DNA from: Terribacillus sp. DMT04
GTDB taxonomy: Bacteria; Bacillota; Bacilli; Bacillales; Amphibacillaceae
Assembly: GCF_019056395.1 (NCBI RefSeq)
Contig: NZ_CP077639.1
Span: 3,288,001 to 3,352,000, forward strand
DNA length: 64,000 nt
Reading direction: 5' to 3'
In this document: positions 33,584 to 41,862 of the stretch, piece after piece
Layout: each line of letters starts with the position of its first letter
Position numbering within the stretch: position 1 is the first letter of the stretch
Notes under the pieces: generated by a model
Seen by the model: only the letters and a program-made list of their open reading frames with translations
The model's database searches: none
What the model was told of the DNA's origin: nothing
Made by a program: the position numbers and the translations under genes

Positions 33584-33645
33584 TTGCTTTATCTAATGAC
33601 TATGCTATACTTTATAATCATGATTATCTTATAACTTCGATTATA
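33584..33645. promoter_or_regulatory. Divergent promoter region with a palindromic TetR-type operator
   Basis: TTGCTT (33584), 16 bases, TATACT (33606) reads toward the TetR gene. ATAATCA-TGATTAT (33614-33627), a perfect 14-base palindrome, lies directly downstream. The minus strand has TATAAT (33645-33640) for the hydrolase. The palindrome could control both sides. Confidence 0.6.
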
Positions 33646-33721
33646 CTACCATACGCGATTACGACTTAACAACCATGGGGAGGCGAGCACGAACGCGTAT
33701 CAAAGGAGAACAACAGGCACA

Positions 33722-34405
33722 ATGAATAAAAAAGAAATACAGAAAAGCCGAATGTGGAAATACTTCGTGGAAGCAACAGCAGATATTATCCGTGAAGAAG
33801 GATTAGAAAAAGTGACAATCCGAAAAGTAGCAGATCGTGCTGGCTATAACAGCGCAACACTATATAACTACTTTAATGACCTGTCGCACCTCAAGTTCTT
33901 TGCGTCTATGACTTTATTGAAGGAATATACAGACGAAGTTGTCGTTTATATGAGTCGATCTGATAAGCCTTTGGAGAAGTATTTACTAGCTTGGGAATGT
34001 TTTTGTATCTACTCTTTTCGTTACCCAAAGTTATTTGATGCTGTTTTTATCAAGGATCTTGGCGATAGCCCAGAAAATATGCTGGAACGGTATTACGAAA
34101 AATTCCCTAAGGATCTTATTGATATACCAAAGGAATTACAGCCGACATTATTAGAACGGAATATGTCCGATCGCGGACGCTCTGCTCTCGATATAGCGCT
34201 AGAAGCCGGAGAAGTAAGTGAGAAAAATGTGGATGCGATCAATGAGTTAACTATTCTTATCTGGCAAGGAATGTTTAATAATGTGCTAAATCATCGACGG
34301 TCTTATGATCCAGAACGGGCGATGCAGAAAACGATGCAATATATCACCGAAATCGTCCGGAATGAAGCGTTATTCGACTTCTCGGATAATAAATATGCAC
34401 CGTAA
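33722..34405 (+). CDS. TetR/AcrR-family regulator in front of opuC
   Basis: The 227-residue protein has an N-terminal TetR helix-turn-helix: FVEATADIIREEGLEKVTIRKVADRAGYNSATLYNYF is the spread-out motif (residues about 15-52). The C-terminal ligand domain is not typed. AAAGGAG lies before ATG 33722. The opuCA start lies only 15 bases after its stop, so it is the first gene of a TetR-opuCABCD operon. It probably represses itself at the palindrome 33614-33627, and thereby opuC. In B. subtilis opuC is controlled by a GbsR-type protein, so a TetR here is different. Confidence 0.88.
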   Translation: MNKKEIQKSRMWKYFVEATADIIREEGLEKVTIRKVADRAGYNSATLYNYFNDLSHLKFFASMTLLKEYTDEVVVYMSRSDKPLEKYLLAWECFCIYSFRYPKLFDAVFIKDLGDSPENMLERYYEKFPKDLIDIPKELQPTLLERNMSDRGRSALDIALEAGEVSEKNVDAINELTILIWQGMFNNVLNHRRSYDPERAMQKTMQYITEIVRNEALFDFSDNKYAP

Positions 34406-34420
34406 ACAGGAGGTTATCAT

Positions 34421-35554
34421 GTGCTGACATTTGAAAATGTATCAAAAATTTACAGCGGCAGTAAAAAGGCAGTAAACAATCTGAACCTGGAAATACAAAA
34501 AGGTGAATTCATCTGTTTTATCGGCCCAAGTGGCTGTGGTAAGACAACTAGCATGAAAATGGTCAACAGACTGATTGAACCTACAGAAGGACGCATTCTA
34601 ATTGACGGCAAGGATATTATGAAACAAAACCGCGTCCAAATGCGGCGGGAGATTGGATATGTTATCCAGCAAATTGGACTTTTTCCACATATGACGATTA
34701 GTGAAAATATCACATTGGTACCAAAATTATTGCAATGGTCCAAAGAAAAACGGCGTGAACGTGCAGCCGAATTGATCAAATTAGTTAATTTACCAAAGGA
34801 ATATCTTGATCGCTATCCACAAGAATTAAGTGGCGGTCAACAGCAGCGAATTGGGGTGTTGCGCGCTTTGGCTTCCAATCCCCCGCTCATTTTAATGGAT
34901 GAACCTTTTGGTGCCCTAGATCCCATTACCAGAGACGGACTGCAAGAAGAATTCAAGCATCTTCAAAAACAATTAGACAAGACAATCGTCTTTGTAACAC
35001 ACGACATGGATGAAGCAATCAAACTTGCGGATCGGATTGTTATTATGAAGGATGGAGAAATTGTACAAGTTGATACTCCTGATGAAATTCTCCGTAATCC
35101 TGCGAATGAATTCGTAGAATCCTTCATCGGAAAAGAACGACTAATTCAGACCCAACCCGATGTGAAAACAGTGGGCCAAATTATGAATAAGATTCCAGCA
35201 ACAGTTCACAAAGAAGAGACACTGTCTGCTGCTATTCAGCGAATGAAAGAAAAACGCGTTGATTCCTTGCTTGTAATTGGAGACGACCTTACGCTTGAAG
35301 GATATATTGATGTGGAGGATATTGAGGAAAATCGGAAGAAATCCACACTTGTTGGTGAAATAGTTGAAACAGAGCTTTATCGCGTGAAAGAAGATAGTCT
35401 TATCCGAGATACTATTCAAAAGATGCTCCGCAGACATACCAAGTATGTACCTGTTGTTGATGAACAGAATCGACTTCAAGGAATCGTCACGCGCGCAACA
35501 CTAGCTGATCTAGTCTATGACTCTATTTGGGGTGATGAGAATGACAATGAATAG
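34421..35554 (+). CDS. opuCA: Glycine betaine/carnitine/choline ABC transporter ATPase
   Basis: The 377-residue ATPase starts at GTG 34421 after CAGGAGG. Walker A is IGPSGCGKTT, signature LSGGQQQRIGVLRAL, Walker B LILMDEPFGALD, and FVTHDMDEA the switch. Two CBS domains occupy residues about 255-370 (VGQIMNKIPATVHKEETLSAA and YRVKEDSLIRDTIQKML), as in OpuCA/OpuBA, where they sense ionic strength or c-di-AMP. It energises uptake of osmoprotectants with OpuCB, OpuCC and OpuCD encoded next. Confidence 0.94.
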   Translation: MLTFENVSKIYSGSKKAVNNLNLEIQKGEFICFIGPSGCGKTTSMKMVNRLIEPTEGRILIDGKDIMKQNRVQMRREIGYVIQQIGLFPHMTISENITLVPKLLQWSKEKRRERAAELIKLVNLPKEYLDRYPQELSGGQQQRIGVLRALASNPPLILMDEPFGALDPITRDGLQEEFKHLQKQLDKTIVFVTHDMDEAIKLADRIVIMKDGEIVQVDTPDEILRNPANEFVESFIGKERLIQTQPDVKTVGQIMNKIPATVHKEETLSAAIQRMKEKRVDSLLVIGDDLTLEGYIDVEDIEENRKKSTLVGEIVETELYRVKEDSLIRDTIQKMLRRHTKYVPVVDEQNRLQGIVTRATLADLVYDSIWGDENDNE

Positions 35555-35569
35555 GGAGGTGCAGAACAC

Positions 35570-36223
35570 ATGGATACATTAATACAATTCCTTCAAGACC
35601 AGGGAAGCACGCTTGTTTTGAAGACTTGGGAGCATTTATATATATCCTTAATTGCAGTTGTGCTTGGAATCCTTGTCGCTGTACCTGTCGGTGTCTTACT
35701 CACACGAGTTGAGCGAGTAGCTAATACCGTCATTCGGATTGTCAGTGTCATTCAAACCTTTCCAAGTCTAGCAATTCTAGCGTTCTTTATTCCCATCTTA
35801 GGGGTCGGTAAGGTGCCAGCTATTGTAGCCTTATTCTTCTATTCCATGCTCCCCATTCTCCGCAACACTTACATTGGCATTAAGAACACAGATAAGAATT
35901 TACTGGAGGCCGGCCGCGGAATGGGCATGACGAATATGCAGCTCATTCTGAGCGTTGAACTACCACTAGCTATTCCTGTCATCATGGCAGGTATCAGAGT
36001 TTCTACTGTCTACCTTATCGGCTGGGCTACACTTGCTTCATTCGTTGGAGCTGGTGGACTTGGTGACTTCATATTCGATGGATTGAACCTCTACAGACCA
36101 GGACTCATCTTGGCCGGAGCTATACCATCTACTATTCTTGCTCTTCTTGCTGACTTCATCTTAGGAAAAGTTGAGAAAAAGCTGACACCAACTACAAAGA
36201 GCGCCATGCACGAGACTGCATAG
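35570..36223 (+). CDS. opuCB: OpuC permease subunit B
   Basis: The 217-residue permease has about five membrane helices, beginning [33 protein letters not shown] broken over one helix, with the EAA-type loop [24 protein letters not shown] and the conserved [21 protein letters not shown] near the end. This matches the OpuBB/OpuCB class of betaine/carnitine permeases. GGGAGG precedes ATG 35570, 15 bases after opuCA. It pairs with OpuCD. Confidence 0.93.
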   Translation: MDTLIQFLQDQGSTLVLKTWEHLYISLIAVVLGILVAVPVGVLLTRVERVANTVIRIVSVIQTFPSLAILAFFIPILGVGKVPAIVALFFYSMLPILRNTYIGIKNTDKNLLEAGRGMGMTNMQLILSVELPLAIPVIMAGIRVSTVYLIGWATLASFVGAGGLGDFIFDGLNLYRPGLILAGAIPSTILALLADFILGKVEKKLTPTTKSAMHETA

Positions 36224-36241
36224 AAAGGAGCGACAAGCATT

Positions 36242-37159
36242 ATGAAAAATAGAGGTAAACTTATTCTTTTCAGTATGCTAACTGTTCTGCTTCTGTCTGG
36301 CTGTGCACTTCCCGGTCTAGGCGGGGGTTCAGGTGAAACTATAAAAATCGGAACAGTTACAACCTCTGAAACACAAACAATGGGCTATATACAGAAATAC
36401 ATGATTGAGCACTATACCGACCTAAATGCTGAAATCATCGGTAATTTAGGGTCGTCCGTTGTGATGCATCAAGCGATGGTTAATGAAGATATAGATATAT
36501 CATCTGTAAGGTATACCGGTACTGATTTAAGCGGTGCATTGCATATGGACCTTGTAAAGGATCCCGATAAAGCAACAGAAATCGTACAGCGAGAGTTTCA
36601 GGAGCAATTTGACCAGAAATGGTATGATACGTACGGCTTCGATAACACGTATGTCTTTTCTGTGCGGCAGGAGGTTGCTGAAGAAGATGGACTTGAGCAG
36701 GTATCCGACCTTGAAGCAGTTGCTGATGACTACCAAGTCGGTGTCGATAATAGCTGGATCAACCGTGAAGGAGTTGGATATGACCAATTTGTAGAGGAAT
36801 ATGGATTTGAATTTAACAACGTCTATCCAATGCAAATTGGCCTTGTATACTCCGCACTTAACAGTGAAAAGATGGATGCGGTTTTGGCATACTCCACAGA
36901 TGCAAGACTGAAACAATTTGATCTGGCCACTTTAGAAGACGACAGGAATTTCTTCCCACCTTACGATGCATCTCCAGTTGTATCAAATGAAATACTGAGA
37001 GAACACCCAGAAATAGATGATATTCTGCAAAAACTAGTAGGAAAATTTGATAATGAGACAATCATTGAATTAAACTATCAAGCTGATATTGAGAAAAAAG
37101 AACCAAGTACGATTGCACGTGAATATTTGGAAGCTCATAACTATTTTGAAAATGCGTAA
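36242..37159 (+). CDS. opuCC: OpuC osmoprotectant-binding lipoprotein
   Basis: The 305-residue lipoprotein has a signal peptide ending in lipobox LLSGC (Cys about 21), then the mature domain with IKIGTVTTSETQTMGYIQKYMIE and SSVVMHQAMVNEDIDISSVRYTGTDL (residues about 60-100), typical of OpuAC/OpuCC-type proteins that bind glycine betaine, carnitine or choline in an aromatic cage. The C-terminal VLAYSTDARLKQFDLATLEDD is also conserved. AAAGGAG before ATG 36242; sits between the two permeases in the usual CB-CC-CD order. Confidence 0.93.
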   Translation: MKNRGKLILFSMLTVLLLSGCALPGLGGGSGETIKIGTVTTSETQTMGYIQKYMIEHYTDLNAEIIGNLGSSVVMHQAMVNEDIDISSVRYTGTDLSGALHMDLVKDPDKATEIVQREFQEQFDQKWYDTYGFDNTYVFSVRQEVAEEDGLEQVSDLEAVADDYQVGVDNSWINREGVGYDQFVEEYGFEFNNVYPMQIGLVYSALNSEKMDAVLAYSTDARLKQFDLATLEDDRNFFPPYDASPVVSNEILREHPEIDDILQKLVGKFDNETIIELNYQADIEKKEPSTIAREYLEAHNYFENA

Positions 37160-37173
37160 GGAGGTGGAGAAAA

Positions 37174-37824
37174 ATGGACTTCTTAACAGAATTAGTGACG
37201 TATTACACTGACAATGGAGCATATGTGTGGCATGAATTCTACCGACATTTCCTAATGTCAGCTTACGGGGTATTATTCGCCGGTATCGTCGGCATTCCAC
37301 TCGGTATTCTAATAGCCCGTTACAGCAAACTTAGTCCTTGGGTTATTTCCTTCGTGAATGTCATTCAAACTATTCCAGCCCTCGCTATGCTTGCTGTATT
37401 AATGCTGGTGATGGGATTAGGTACAAACACCGTCATCCTAGCACTATTTTTGTACTCGCTTCTTCCAATTGTGAAGAACACATATACCGGTATCCTTGGT
37501 GTTGATAAGACATTGAAGGAAGCTGGTCATGCGATGGGTATGACCAGGTTGCAAATCTTACGGATGGTAGAACTCCCCCTTTCGCTTTCGGTCATCATGG
37601 CTGGACTGAGGACGGCACTTGTTATCGCAATCGGGATTGCGACAATCGGTACTTTTATCGGTGCTGGAGGTCTGGGTTCTATTATTGTTCGAGGCACAAA
37701 TGCTGCAGAAGGTGGTGCCATTATACTTGCCGGTGCTATTCCAACAGCACTCATGGCCGTATTGGCAGACTTTGTCATGGGATGGTTTGAACGACTGCTT
37801 TCTCCAACAAGAAAAATAGGGTAA
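37174..37824 (+). CDS. opuCD: OpuC permease subunit D
   Basis: The 216-residue partner permease of OpuCB begins with a helix near residue 25, has VIQTIPALAMLAVLMLVMGLG, LPIVKNTYTGILGVDKTLKEAGHAMGMTRLQIL (broken by a helix turn) as the EAA loop, and ATIGTFIGAGGLGSIIVRGTN at the C-terminal part. AAGGAGGTGG precedes ATG 37174. The operon ends at the hairpin 37831-37854. Together the four proteins import compatible solutes under salt stress. Confidence 0.93.
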   Translation: MDFLTELVTYYTDNGAYVWHEFYRHFLMSAYGVLFAGIVGIPLGILIARYSKLSPWVISFVNVIQTIPALAMLAVLMLVMGLGTNTVILALFLYSLLPIVKNTYTGILGVDKTLKEAGHAMGMTRLQILRMVELPLSLSVIMAGLRTALVIAIGIATIGTFIGAGGLGSIIVRGTNAAEGGAIILAGAIPTALMAVLADFVMGWFERLLSPTRKIG

Positions 37825-37830
37825 AAAGAG

Positions 37831-37854
37831 ATGCTCCGGATAAATTCCGGAGCA
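37831..37854. terminator. Terminator after opuCD, shared with the converging oxidoreductase
   Basis: ATGCTCCGGA pairs with TCCGGAGCAT around TAAA. TTCTTC follows on the plus strand and CTCTTTTT on the minus strand. Confidence 0.82.
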
Positions 37855-37858
37855 TTCT

Positions 37859-38824
37859 TCATTCAAAATCAAACTTTATCTCCCACTGTTGTCTCAGCTG
37901 ATCCATAATCCTCATAACATCCTTTGTATACGGCAATGTTACATGTGGAACATCGCTTTTAATCAATTCTTTCATGGCTCTTATTTCGTAACATAATGCG
38001 CTCTCTGTTTCTCCATTCTCTATGGTTTCCGTTTTTTCTTCTTCTACATAACAAACAGTTGCTTTCTGTGCACGCGAGAATCTCTCAATATCAATGAACC
38101 CATTTGTGCCCATAATTGTCGCACGTTCTGGTGACTCGACCATGAATGATAACGTGATAGTCGCTATTTGGCCTTGTTTGTTTTTAAGAATAATCCCCGC
38201 TTGCTGATCCACACCTGTTTCATGCTTGGTGACGGTGCTGATAATTTCGCTAGGCTGCTCTTTCATAAAGAGACGGACAAAGGATAAGGCGTAAACACCA
38301 ATGTCGAGTAAAGCACCGCCTGCTAAGTCAGGGTTAAAGAATCGATTTGTCGGTACGTTTTCCTTAATGCTGTTAAAATTGACACTTAAAGATTGTACTT
38401 CGCCAATTTTACCGGCATCAATTAATTGATGCAGTTCTTTATAAATTGGCATATGGTAGATTGTCATTGCTTCTGCTAAGATTAGCTGTTTCTCTTCTGC
38501 TAAAGCTGCTAGCTCCTCAAGCTGCTCATAATTCACTGTAATCGCCTTCTCTGCGAATACATGCTTTCCATGCAGCAAGGCTTCTTTTATAGTCTCGTAA
38601 TGGAAGGCATGCGGAGTTGCTATGTATACGACGTGAACATCGGGATCCTCGAGCACCCCTTGAAACCCTTCATAAACCTTAGGAATGTCAAATTGCTCTG
38701 CGAATACTTCTGCTTTTTTTTGGTTACGCGCCCCTACTGCGTGAATTGATTCTCCCTCTTTTATCAGCGCTTCTGCAAAATGATGTGCAATCGAACCCGG
38801 CCCTAAAATTGCCCAATTAATCAT
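37859..38824 (-). CDS. Gfo/Idh/MocA family oxidoreductase
   Basis: The 321-residue protein has a Rossmann start INWAILGPGSIAHHFAEAL, the family phrase VVYIATPHAFHYE (residues about 66-78), HGKHVFAEKAITVNYEQLEEL with the conserved EK pair, and GGALLDIGVYALSFVRLF with the Asp and Tyr that stand for the catalytic DxxxH/Y region. These enzymes oxidise or reduce sugars, inositols or dihydrodiols with NAD(P); the substrate is unknown. It is monocistronic and converges on opuC. Confidence 0.9.
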   Translation of the reverse strand: MINWAILGPGSIAHHFAEALIKEGESIHAVGARNQKKAEVFAEQFDIPKVYEGFQGVLEDPDVHVVYIATPHAFHYETIKEALLHGKHVFAEKAITVNYEQLEELAALAEEKQLILAEAMTIYHMPIYKELHQLIDAGKIGEVQSLSVNFNSIKENVPTNRFFNPDLAGGALLDIGVYALSFVRLFMKEQPSEIISTVTKHETGVDQQAGIILKNKQGQIATITLSFMVESPERATIMGTNGFIDIERFSRAQKATVCYVEEEKTETIENGETESALCYEIRAMKELIKSDVPHVTLPYTKDVMRIMDQLRQQWEIKFDFE

Positions 38825-38870
38825 TTTTTCTCCCCATTTCCTCTTTGTCGTACTATACGTATACCCTAAA

Positions 38871-38907
38871 AAGCCATGGAATTAGCTTTATCCATGGCTT
38901 CTTTTTT
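38871..38907. terminator. Terminator overlapping the end of the DUF3298 gene
   Basis: AAGCCATGGA pairs with TCCATGGCTT, followed by CTTTTTT on the plus strand; the minus strand has CTTTTT after the stem. It overlaps the stop codon of the gene at 38906 and mainly serves that minus-strand transcript. Confidence 0.78.
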
Positions 38908-39559
38908 AACTATATACTTTCTTTGGTATCTTAATTACTTGGTTGCCTGACACATACGGCGCAATATCATATTGCTGGAATACAAGGGCAATTCCATCGT
39001 CTGTATAAAAGAAGGCAGTTTTTTCGTTCAGCGAGATATCCTCTTTTTTTAGATCTGGATAGAAGATCTCTGGTCTTGCTTTTGCGTACGTATAAACATA
39101 TTGCTTCACCTTTTCTTGCTGTCCTGGTGTTTGCAAAATATCCGTCAGATAGACGCGTTGTTTCTCCTTCAAGTCGTAGTTATACGATTCAACAACTGTA
39201 GAGCCGTGTGCGCCACCGGTAAATATATAGCTGCTCATTATTATGCTCAGCTTACCGTCTGTATTGTATTTAACTTCAAACTCCGTCTGGAAATCCGGTT
39301 TATACCCATATTTCCGTCCCGCTTCTTCATTTTGCTTCCGCATCGCTGCTGCTTTTTCTATATAATCCTTGAAATCTTTGTTTATCTTTCTCGTAAGCTT
39401 CATTGTTCCCGCCTGCTTAACCTGCGGGAATTTTAGTTCTTCTATATCATTGTAGTACTCTGTTTCTACAATGACATTCTTGGTCGGCGCTGCTTGGATA
39501 GGTTGAACCACTGTAAAAAGAGCAAGTAGCATTGCAAATAGTATTAGCGTTTTTTTCAT
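38906..39559 (-). CDS. Secreted DUF4163/DUF3298 (PdaC/RsiV-like) domain protein
   Basis: The 217-residue protein has a signal peptide with cleavage near AQA-like PIQAAPT (residues about 20-25). The first domain reads VIVETEYYNDIEELKFPQVK (DUF4163). The second has SSYIFTGGAHGSTVVESYNYDLKEKQ and ends VFQQYDIAPYVSGNQVIKIPK, the DUF3298 hallmark. This pair occurs extracellularly in PdaC (deacetylase) and RsiV (lysozyme-binding anti-sigma), but no deacetylase or membrane segment is present here, so it is a stand-alone sensor or binding module. Function unknown. Confidence 0.85.
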   Translation of the reverse strand: MKKTLILFAMLLALFTVVQPIQAAPTKNVIVETEYYNDIEELKFPQVKQAGTMKLTRKINKDFKDYIEKAAAMRKQNEEAGRKYGYKPDFQTEFEVKYNTDGKLSIIMSSYIFTGGAHGSTVVESYNYDLKEKQRVYLTDILQTPGQQEKVKQYVYTYAKARPEIFYPDLKKEDISLNEKTAFFYTDDGIALVFQQYDIAPYVSGNQVIKIPKKVYS

Positions 39560-39713
39560 CCGTTTCCCTCCACTGTTTTCTCTTTTACAGTGTGCGCAGG
39601 GAACGGATTAATTATGAGCAAGGAATTGAACAGCAAATTCCTTCGCACAAAAACTTGCTTTTCTGGTGAGAAAGAACGCGTCTAAATTCTTTCCTTAGCA
39701 AGAAAGGGACTGG

Positions 39714-40498
39714 TTATTCTTGGTCACTTGGCATCAATCCTTCTTTACTTATTTCCACTGTCCAACATGCGAAAGTACAGCTATCCCGTACTTCATGCTT
39801 CTCCAAGTTAAGAAGCAATTCCTCTGCAAGTTTCACGTCACTTTTATCCAAACTCTTCTCCCACAGCACTTGTCCATTTATAGATAAACCTCGACACTCC
39901 AACAAACCATCTGTTGTCAAAAAATTCTATTCATACCCCTCCGCAGCTGACGCGTTCCTGTCGTGTAAGAGGGAACTGGTAATGCCCACGAATTTCTCTC
40001 CCCAATCCATTCATAAAAATGCCGTGTATTTTGTTCAAATTCCCCAATTTGCGCTAATTGCTCATGGAATATATAGAGCTGGCAATCACCGACTGACAGC
40101 CACCACAAATAGGAACCCTTTCGAAAAACGAACAAGCAAGCAGTTTCTCCCTGGACCTGTTTGCAAGCTTCCAGAAAATTAGGATTTGATAATTGCTCTG
40201 TTACTAGATTAGGTATTTGATGAAAGGCATTCTCCGCATTGCTTGCTGCTCTCAAATCTTCCTCTGCAGCAAGAAAAGCAGAAGCAACCAATTCTGCACT
40301 TGCAGCAGAGTTATGTGCATCCATCAGCAGCATGAATTCCCAATCCCGCCCACTAAAAAGTAAAAATCCATCTTCGTTTTTTGTTTGTCCTGCTTGTGTC
40401 ATGCCACCTAATCTGCCTAATACTACATGGCCTATTGCTTTTGTGTGTGATTGATTCAGCCATGCTTCCTGATTGCCTGTCCAACAGAATTTATCCAT
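39714..40498 (-). pseudogene. PP2C-like phosphatase gene interrupted by a frameshift
   Basis: The frame from ATG 40498 encodes 193 residues (AGQTKNEDGFLLFSGRDWEFMLLMDAHNS, then YLWWLSVGDCQLYIFHEQLA and RRGMNRIF) and stops at 39917. The next frame continues immediately as TTDGLLECRGL and reaches a natural end at 39714. Joined through one extra T they make GMNRIFLTTDGLLEC, the conserved PP2C end motif with the metal-binding Asp. The break lies in the six-A run 39919-39924 (six T in the mRNA). The intact protein would be about 260 residues. It is either a real mutation, a sequencing error or a slippage site. It overlaps the HIT stop by eight bases. Confidence 0.75.
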
Positions 40499-40940
40499 GG
40501 TGATACCTGCTCATGTATTGCTGTAGTTTACTTGAGACAAGCCGAATGTCTTCCTCATTGCCAAAGGGAGCGTCTGGCCAATCATAGACATCCATTGGTC
40601 CCCAGTGTTCTACCGGTGTTCCTGGATATCGCGGGACAATATGCATATGTACATGGGGTACTGCATTGCCAGACACAAGTGTATATACATGCTCAGCTTC
40701 CAAAACTTCCTGCAATGCTTGTGCTACTCGTTTCATCGTTACACCAAGAACCTCGGCTTCCTTCTCTGACAGATCTCCTATTTGCGGAACATGCCTTTTA
40801 AGATCCAGCATAATATGACCAATATAGGTTGGCTGGCCCTGCTTATCGATATGACTTACATAAATATAGTCATCTTCAAAAATACAATCACCATTAGCTT
40901 GAATACGCCCTGCATGCTTATCACAAATAAAGCAACCCAT
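40491..40940 (-). CDS. HIT-family (histidine triad) nucleotide hydrolase, T-box-led
   Basis: ATG 40940 follows AAAAGGAGG, giving 149 residues. CFICDKHAG at the N-terminus is a zinc-type CxxC start, GHIMLDLKRHVPQIGDLSE lies in the middle, and the triad VPHVHMHIVPRY is perfect HxHxH. HIT enzymes split phosphoramidates and adenylates, including aminoacyl-AMP made by tRNA synthetases. The gene has a T-box leader of its own (40962-41147), so its expression should follow the charging of one tRNA. The PP2C-like frame overlaps its end (ATGGATAA), so the two form an operon. Confidence 0.92.
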   Translation of the reverse strand: MGCFICDKHAGRIQANGDCIFEDDYIYVSHIDKQGQPTYIGHIMLDLKRHVPQIGDLSEKEAEVLGVTMKRVAQALQEVLEAEHVYTLVSGNAVPHVHMHIVPRYPGTPVEHWGPMDVYDWPDAPFGNEEDIRLVSSKLQQYMSRYHHG

Positions 40941-40961
40941 CTCTTTTCCTCCTTTTAAAAA

Positions 40962-41147
40962 AATGCCCATCATCTCCTAAAGAGACAATGGACATTGCGG
41001 TACCACTCTTTCTCAGAGAGCAAGCTCGCCCTCCTATGCTGATAACGGCAGCTTGCCGGTCGGACATTTCCTTCCGAACACTCCCAGCTGAGTTCAGATG
41101 ATTCTCTGACTGCCTTGCACCATCCGGCAGCTGTTCACTGTGTTTAT
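40962..41147 (-). promoter_or_regulatory. T-box leader upstream of the HIT gene
   Basis: Read on the minus strand: stem I top CTGCC-GGATGGTGCAA-GGCAG, conserved GCCGTTATC, T-box AAGAGTGGTACCGC (41010-40997) and a terminator AATGTCCAT / ATGGGCATT followed by TTTTTTT (to 40957). The base after TGG is T, so the matching tRNA has discriminator A, unlike the threonine leaders. GAATCATCTGAAC may hold the specifier (ATC, isoleucine, is one possible reading, unproven). Its 5' limit may reach into the preceding gene. Confidence 0.82.
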
Positions 41148-41534
41148 CTATTCCAAAAATTGTTTGCGGTTGAATGTATTTCGAAACAAGAGATCCCGCT
41201 GGTGATTGTTCACAAACATACGAACAATATCACTTACACCTTTAAGATGAATCAGCTGGTGACTTGTCATATACTTAATATCACCGCTATTTAAATGAAT
41301 GGATAACTCTCCTTCACCTGTGCCTTCGGTATAGAGGACATAATCGATGTTCTCATAAAGCGTCATATCCAGGTAAGCAGGCTTCATTAACGGCTTATGC
41401 GTGAACAGAATTCGATTTTGTGTGACACCAACTATGCCGTTCTTTTCCTCTAGCTTACAAGGTGCGTAGAGAAAAATTCGTTCATCTTCATCTAAATACG
41501 TGGACAACACCTTCAGATCTCTTTTTTGTCCCAT
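41148..41534 (-). CDS. PH-domain-like (bacterial PH) hypothetical protein
   Basis: Start at ATG 41534 after GAGGAG (an in-frame GTG at 41552 overlaps that site), giving 128 residues. The middle resembles bacterial PH-like domains: LDEDERIFLYAPC, GIVGVTQNRILFTHKP, and ENIDYVLYTEGTGEGELSIHL. These are small beta-barrels that often respond to stress or bind proteins, with unknown role in this case. Its stop lies at the 5' end of the HIT T-box leader, so the leader may start inside the gene or use its transcript. Confidence 0.72.
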   Translation of the reverse strand: MGQKRDLKVLSTYLDEDERIFLYAPCKLEEKNGIVGVTQNRILFTHKPLMKPAYLDMTLYENIDYVLYTEGTGEGELSIHLNSGDIKYMTSHQLIHLKGVSDIVRMFVNNHQRDLLFRNTFNRKQFLE

Positions 41535-41862
41535 TCTCCGCGTTCTCCTCACTTAAATATACTCACTCACGACTTTATTCCATACCTTCTAAATATATAT
41601 ATCATTCTGGAAATTATGCAAGGAAAAGTAACAGCTGTTGCACTTCATAAGCAGTCAAATGTTTGCTAATCAACCTACATTTTACCAGCACCTTGTACAG
41701 AATGATACCACCTTGCACCGTATTTTCCAGTCCTTCCTAGACTTTCTTCTAGGAATTTAGGCTCTTTTCATTTCATTCCATATAGTGTTACGGTATGATG
41801 TTTATGTCTTTATTTGTTTATTATTAGAAGACAAGACCTGTAACAGAGAGGATGAAAGAAAT
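41535..41862. other. Non-coding interval between the PH-domain and lipoprotein genes
   Basis: About 330 bases without a gene. It holds a small hairpin TTCCTAGA / TCTAGGAA (41734-41755, no U-tract) and, near the right side, TTTCAT, 17 bases, TATGAT (41771-41799), a likely promoter for the lipoprotein gene. Nothing else is evident. Confidence 0.6.

Noticed and set aside
41734-41755. Hairpin TTCCTAGA / TCTAGGAA as a terminator
   Set aside because: There is no U-tract on either strand and no transcript that should end there.
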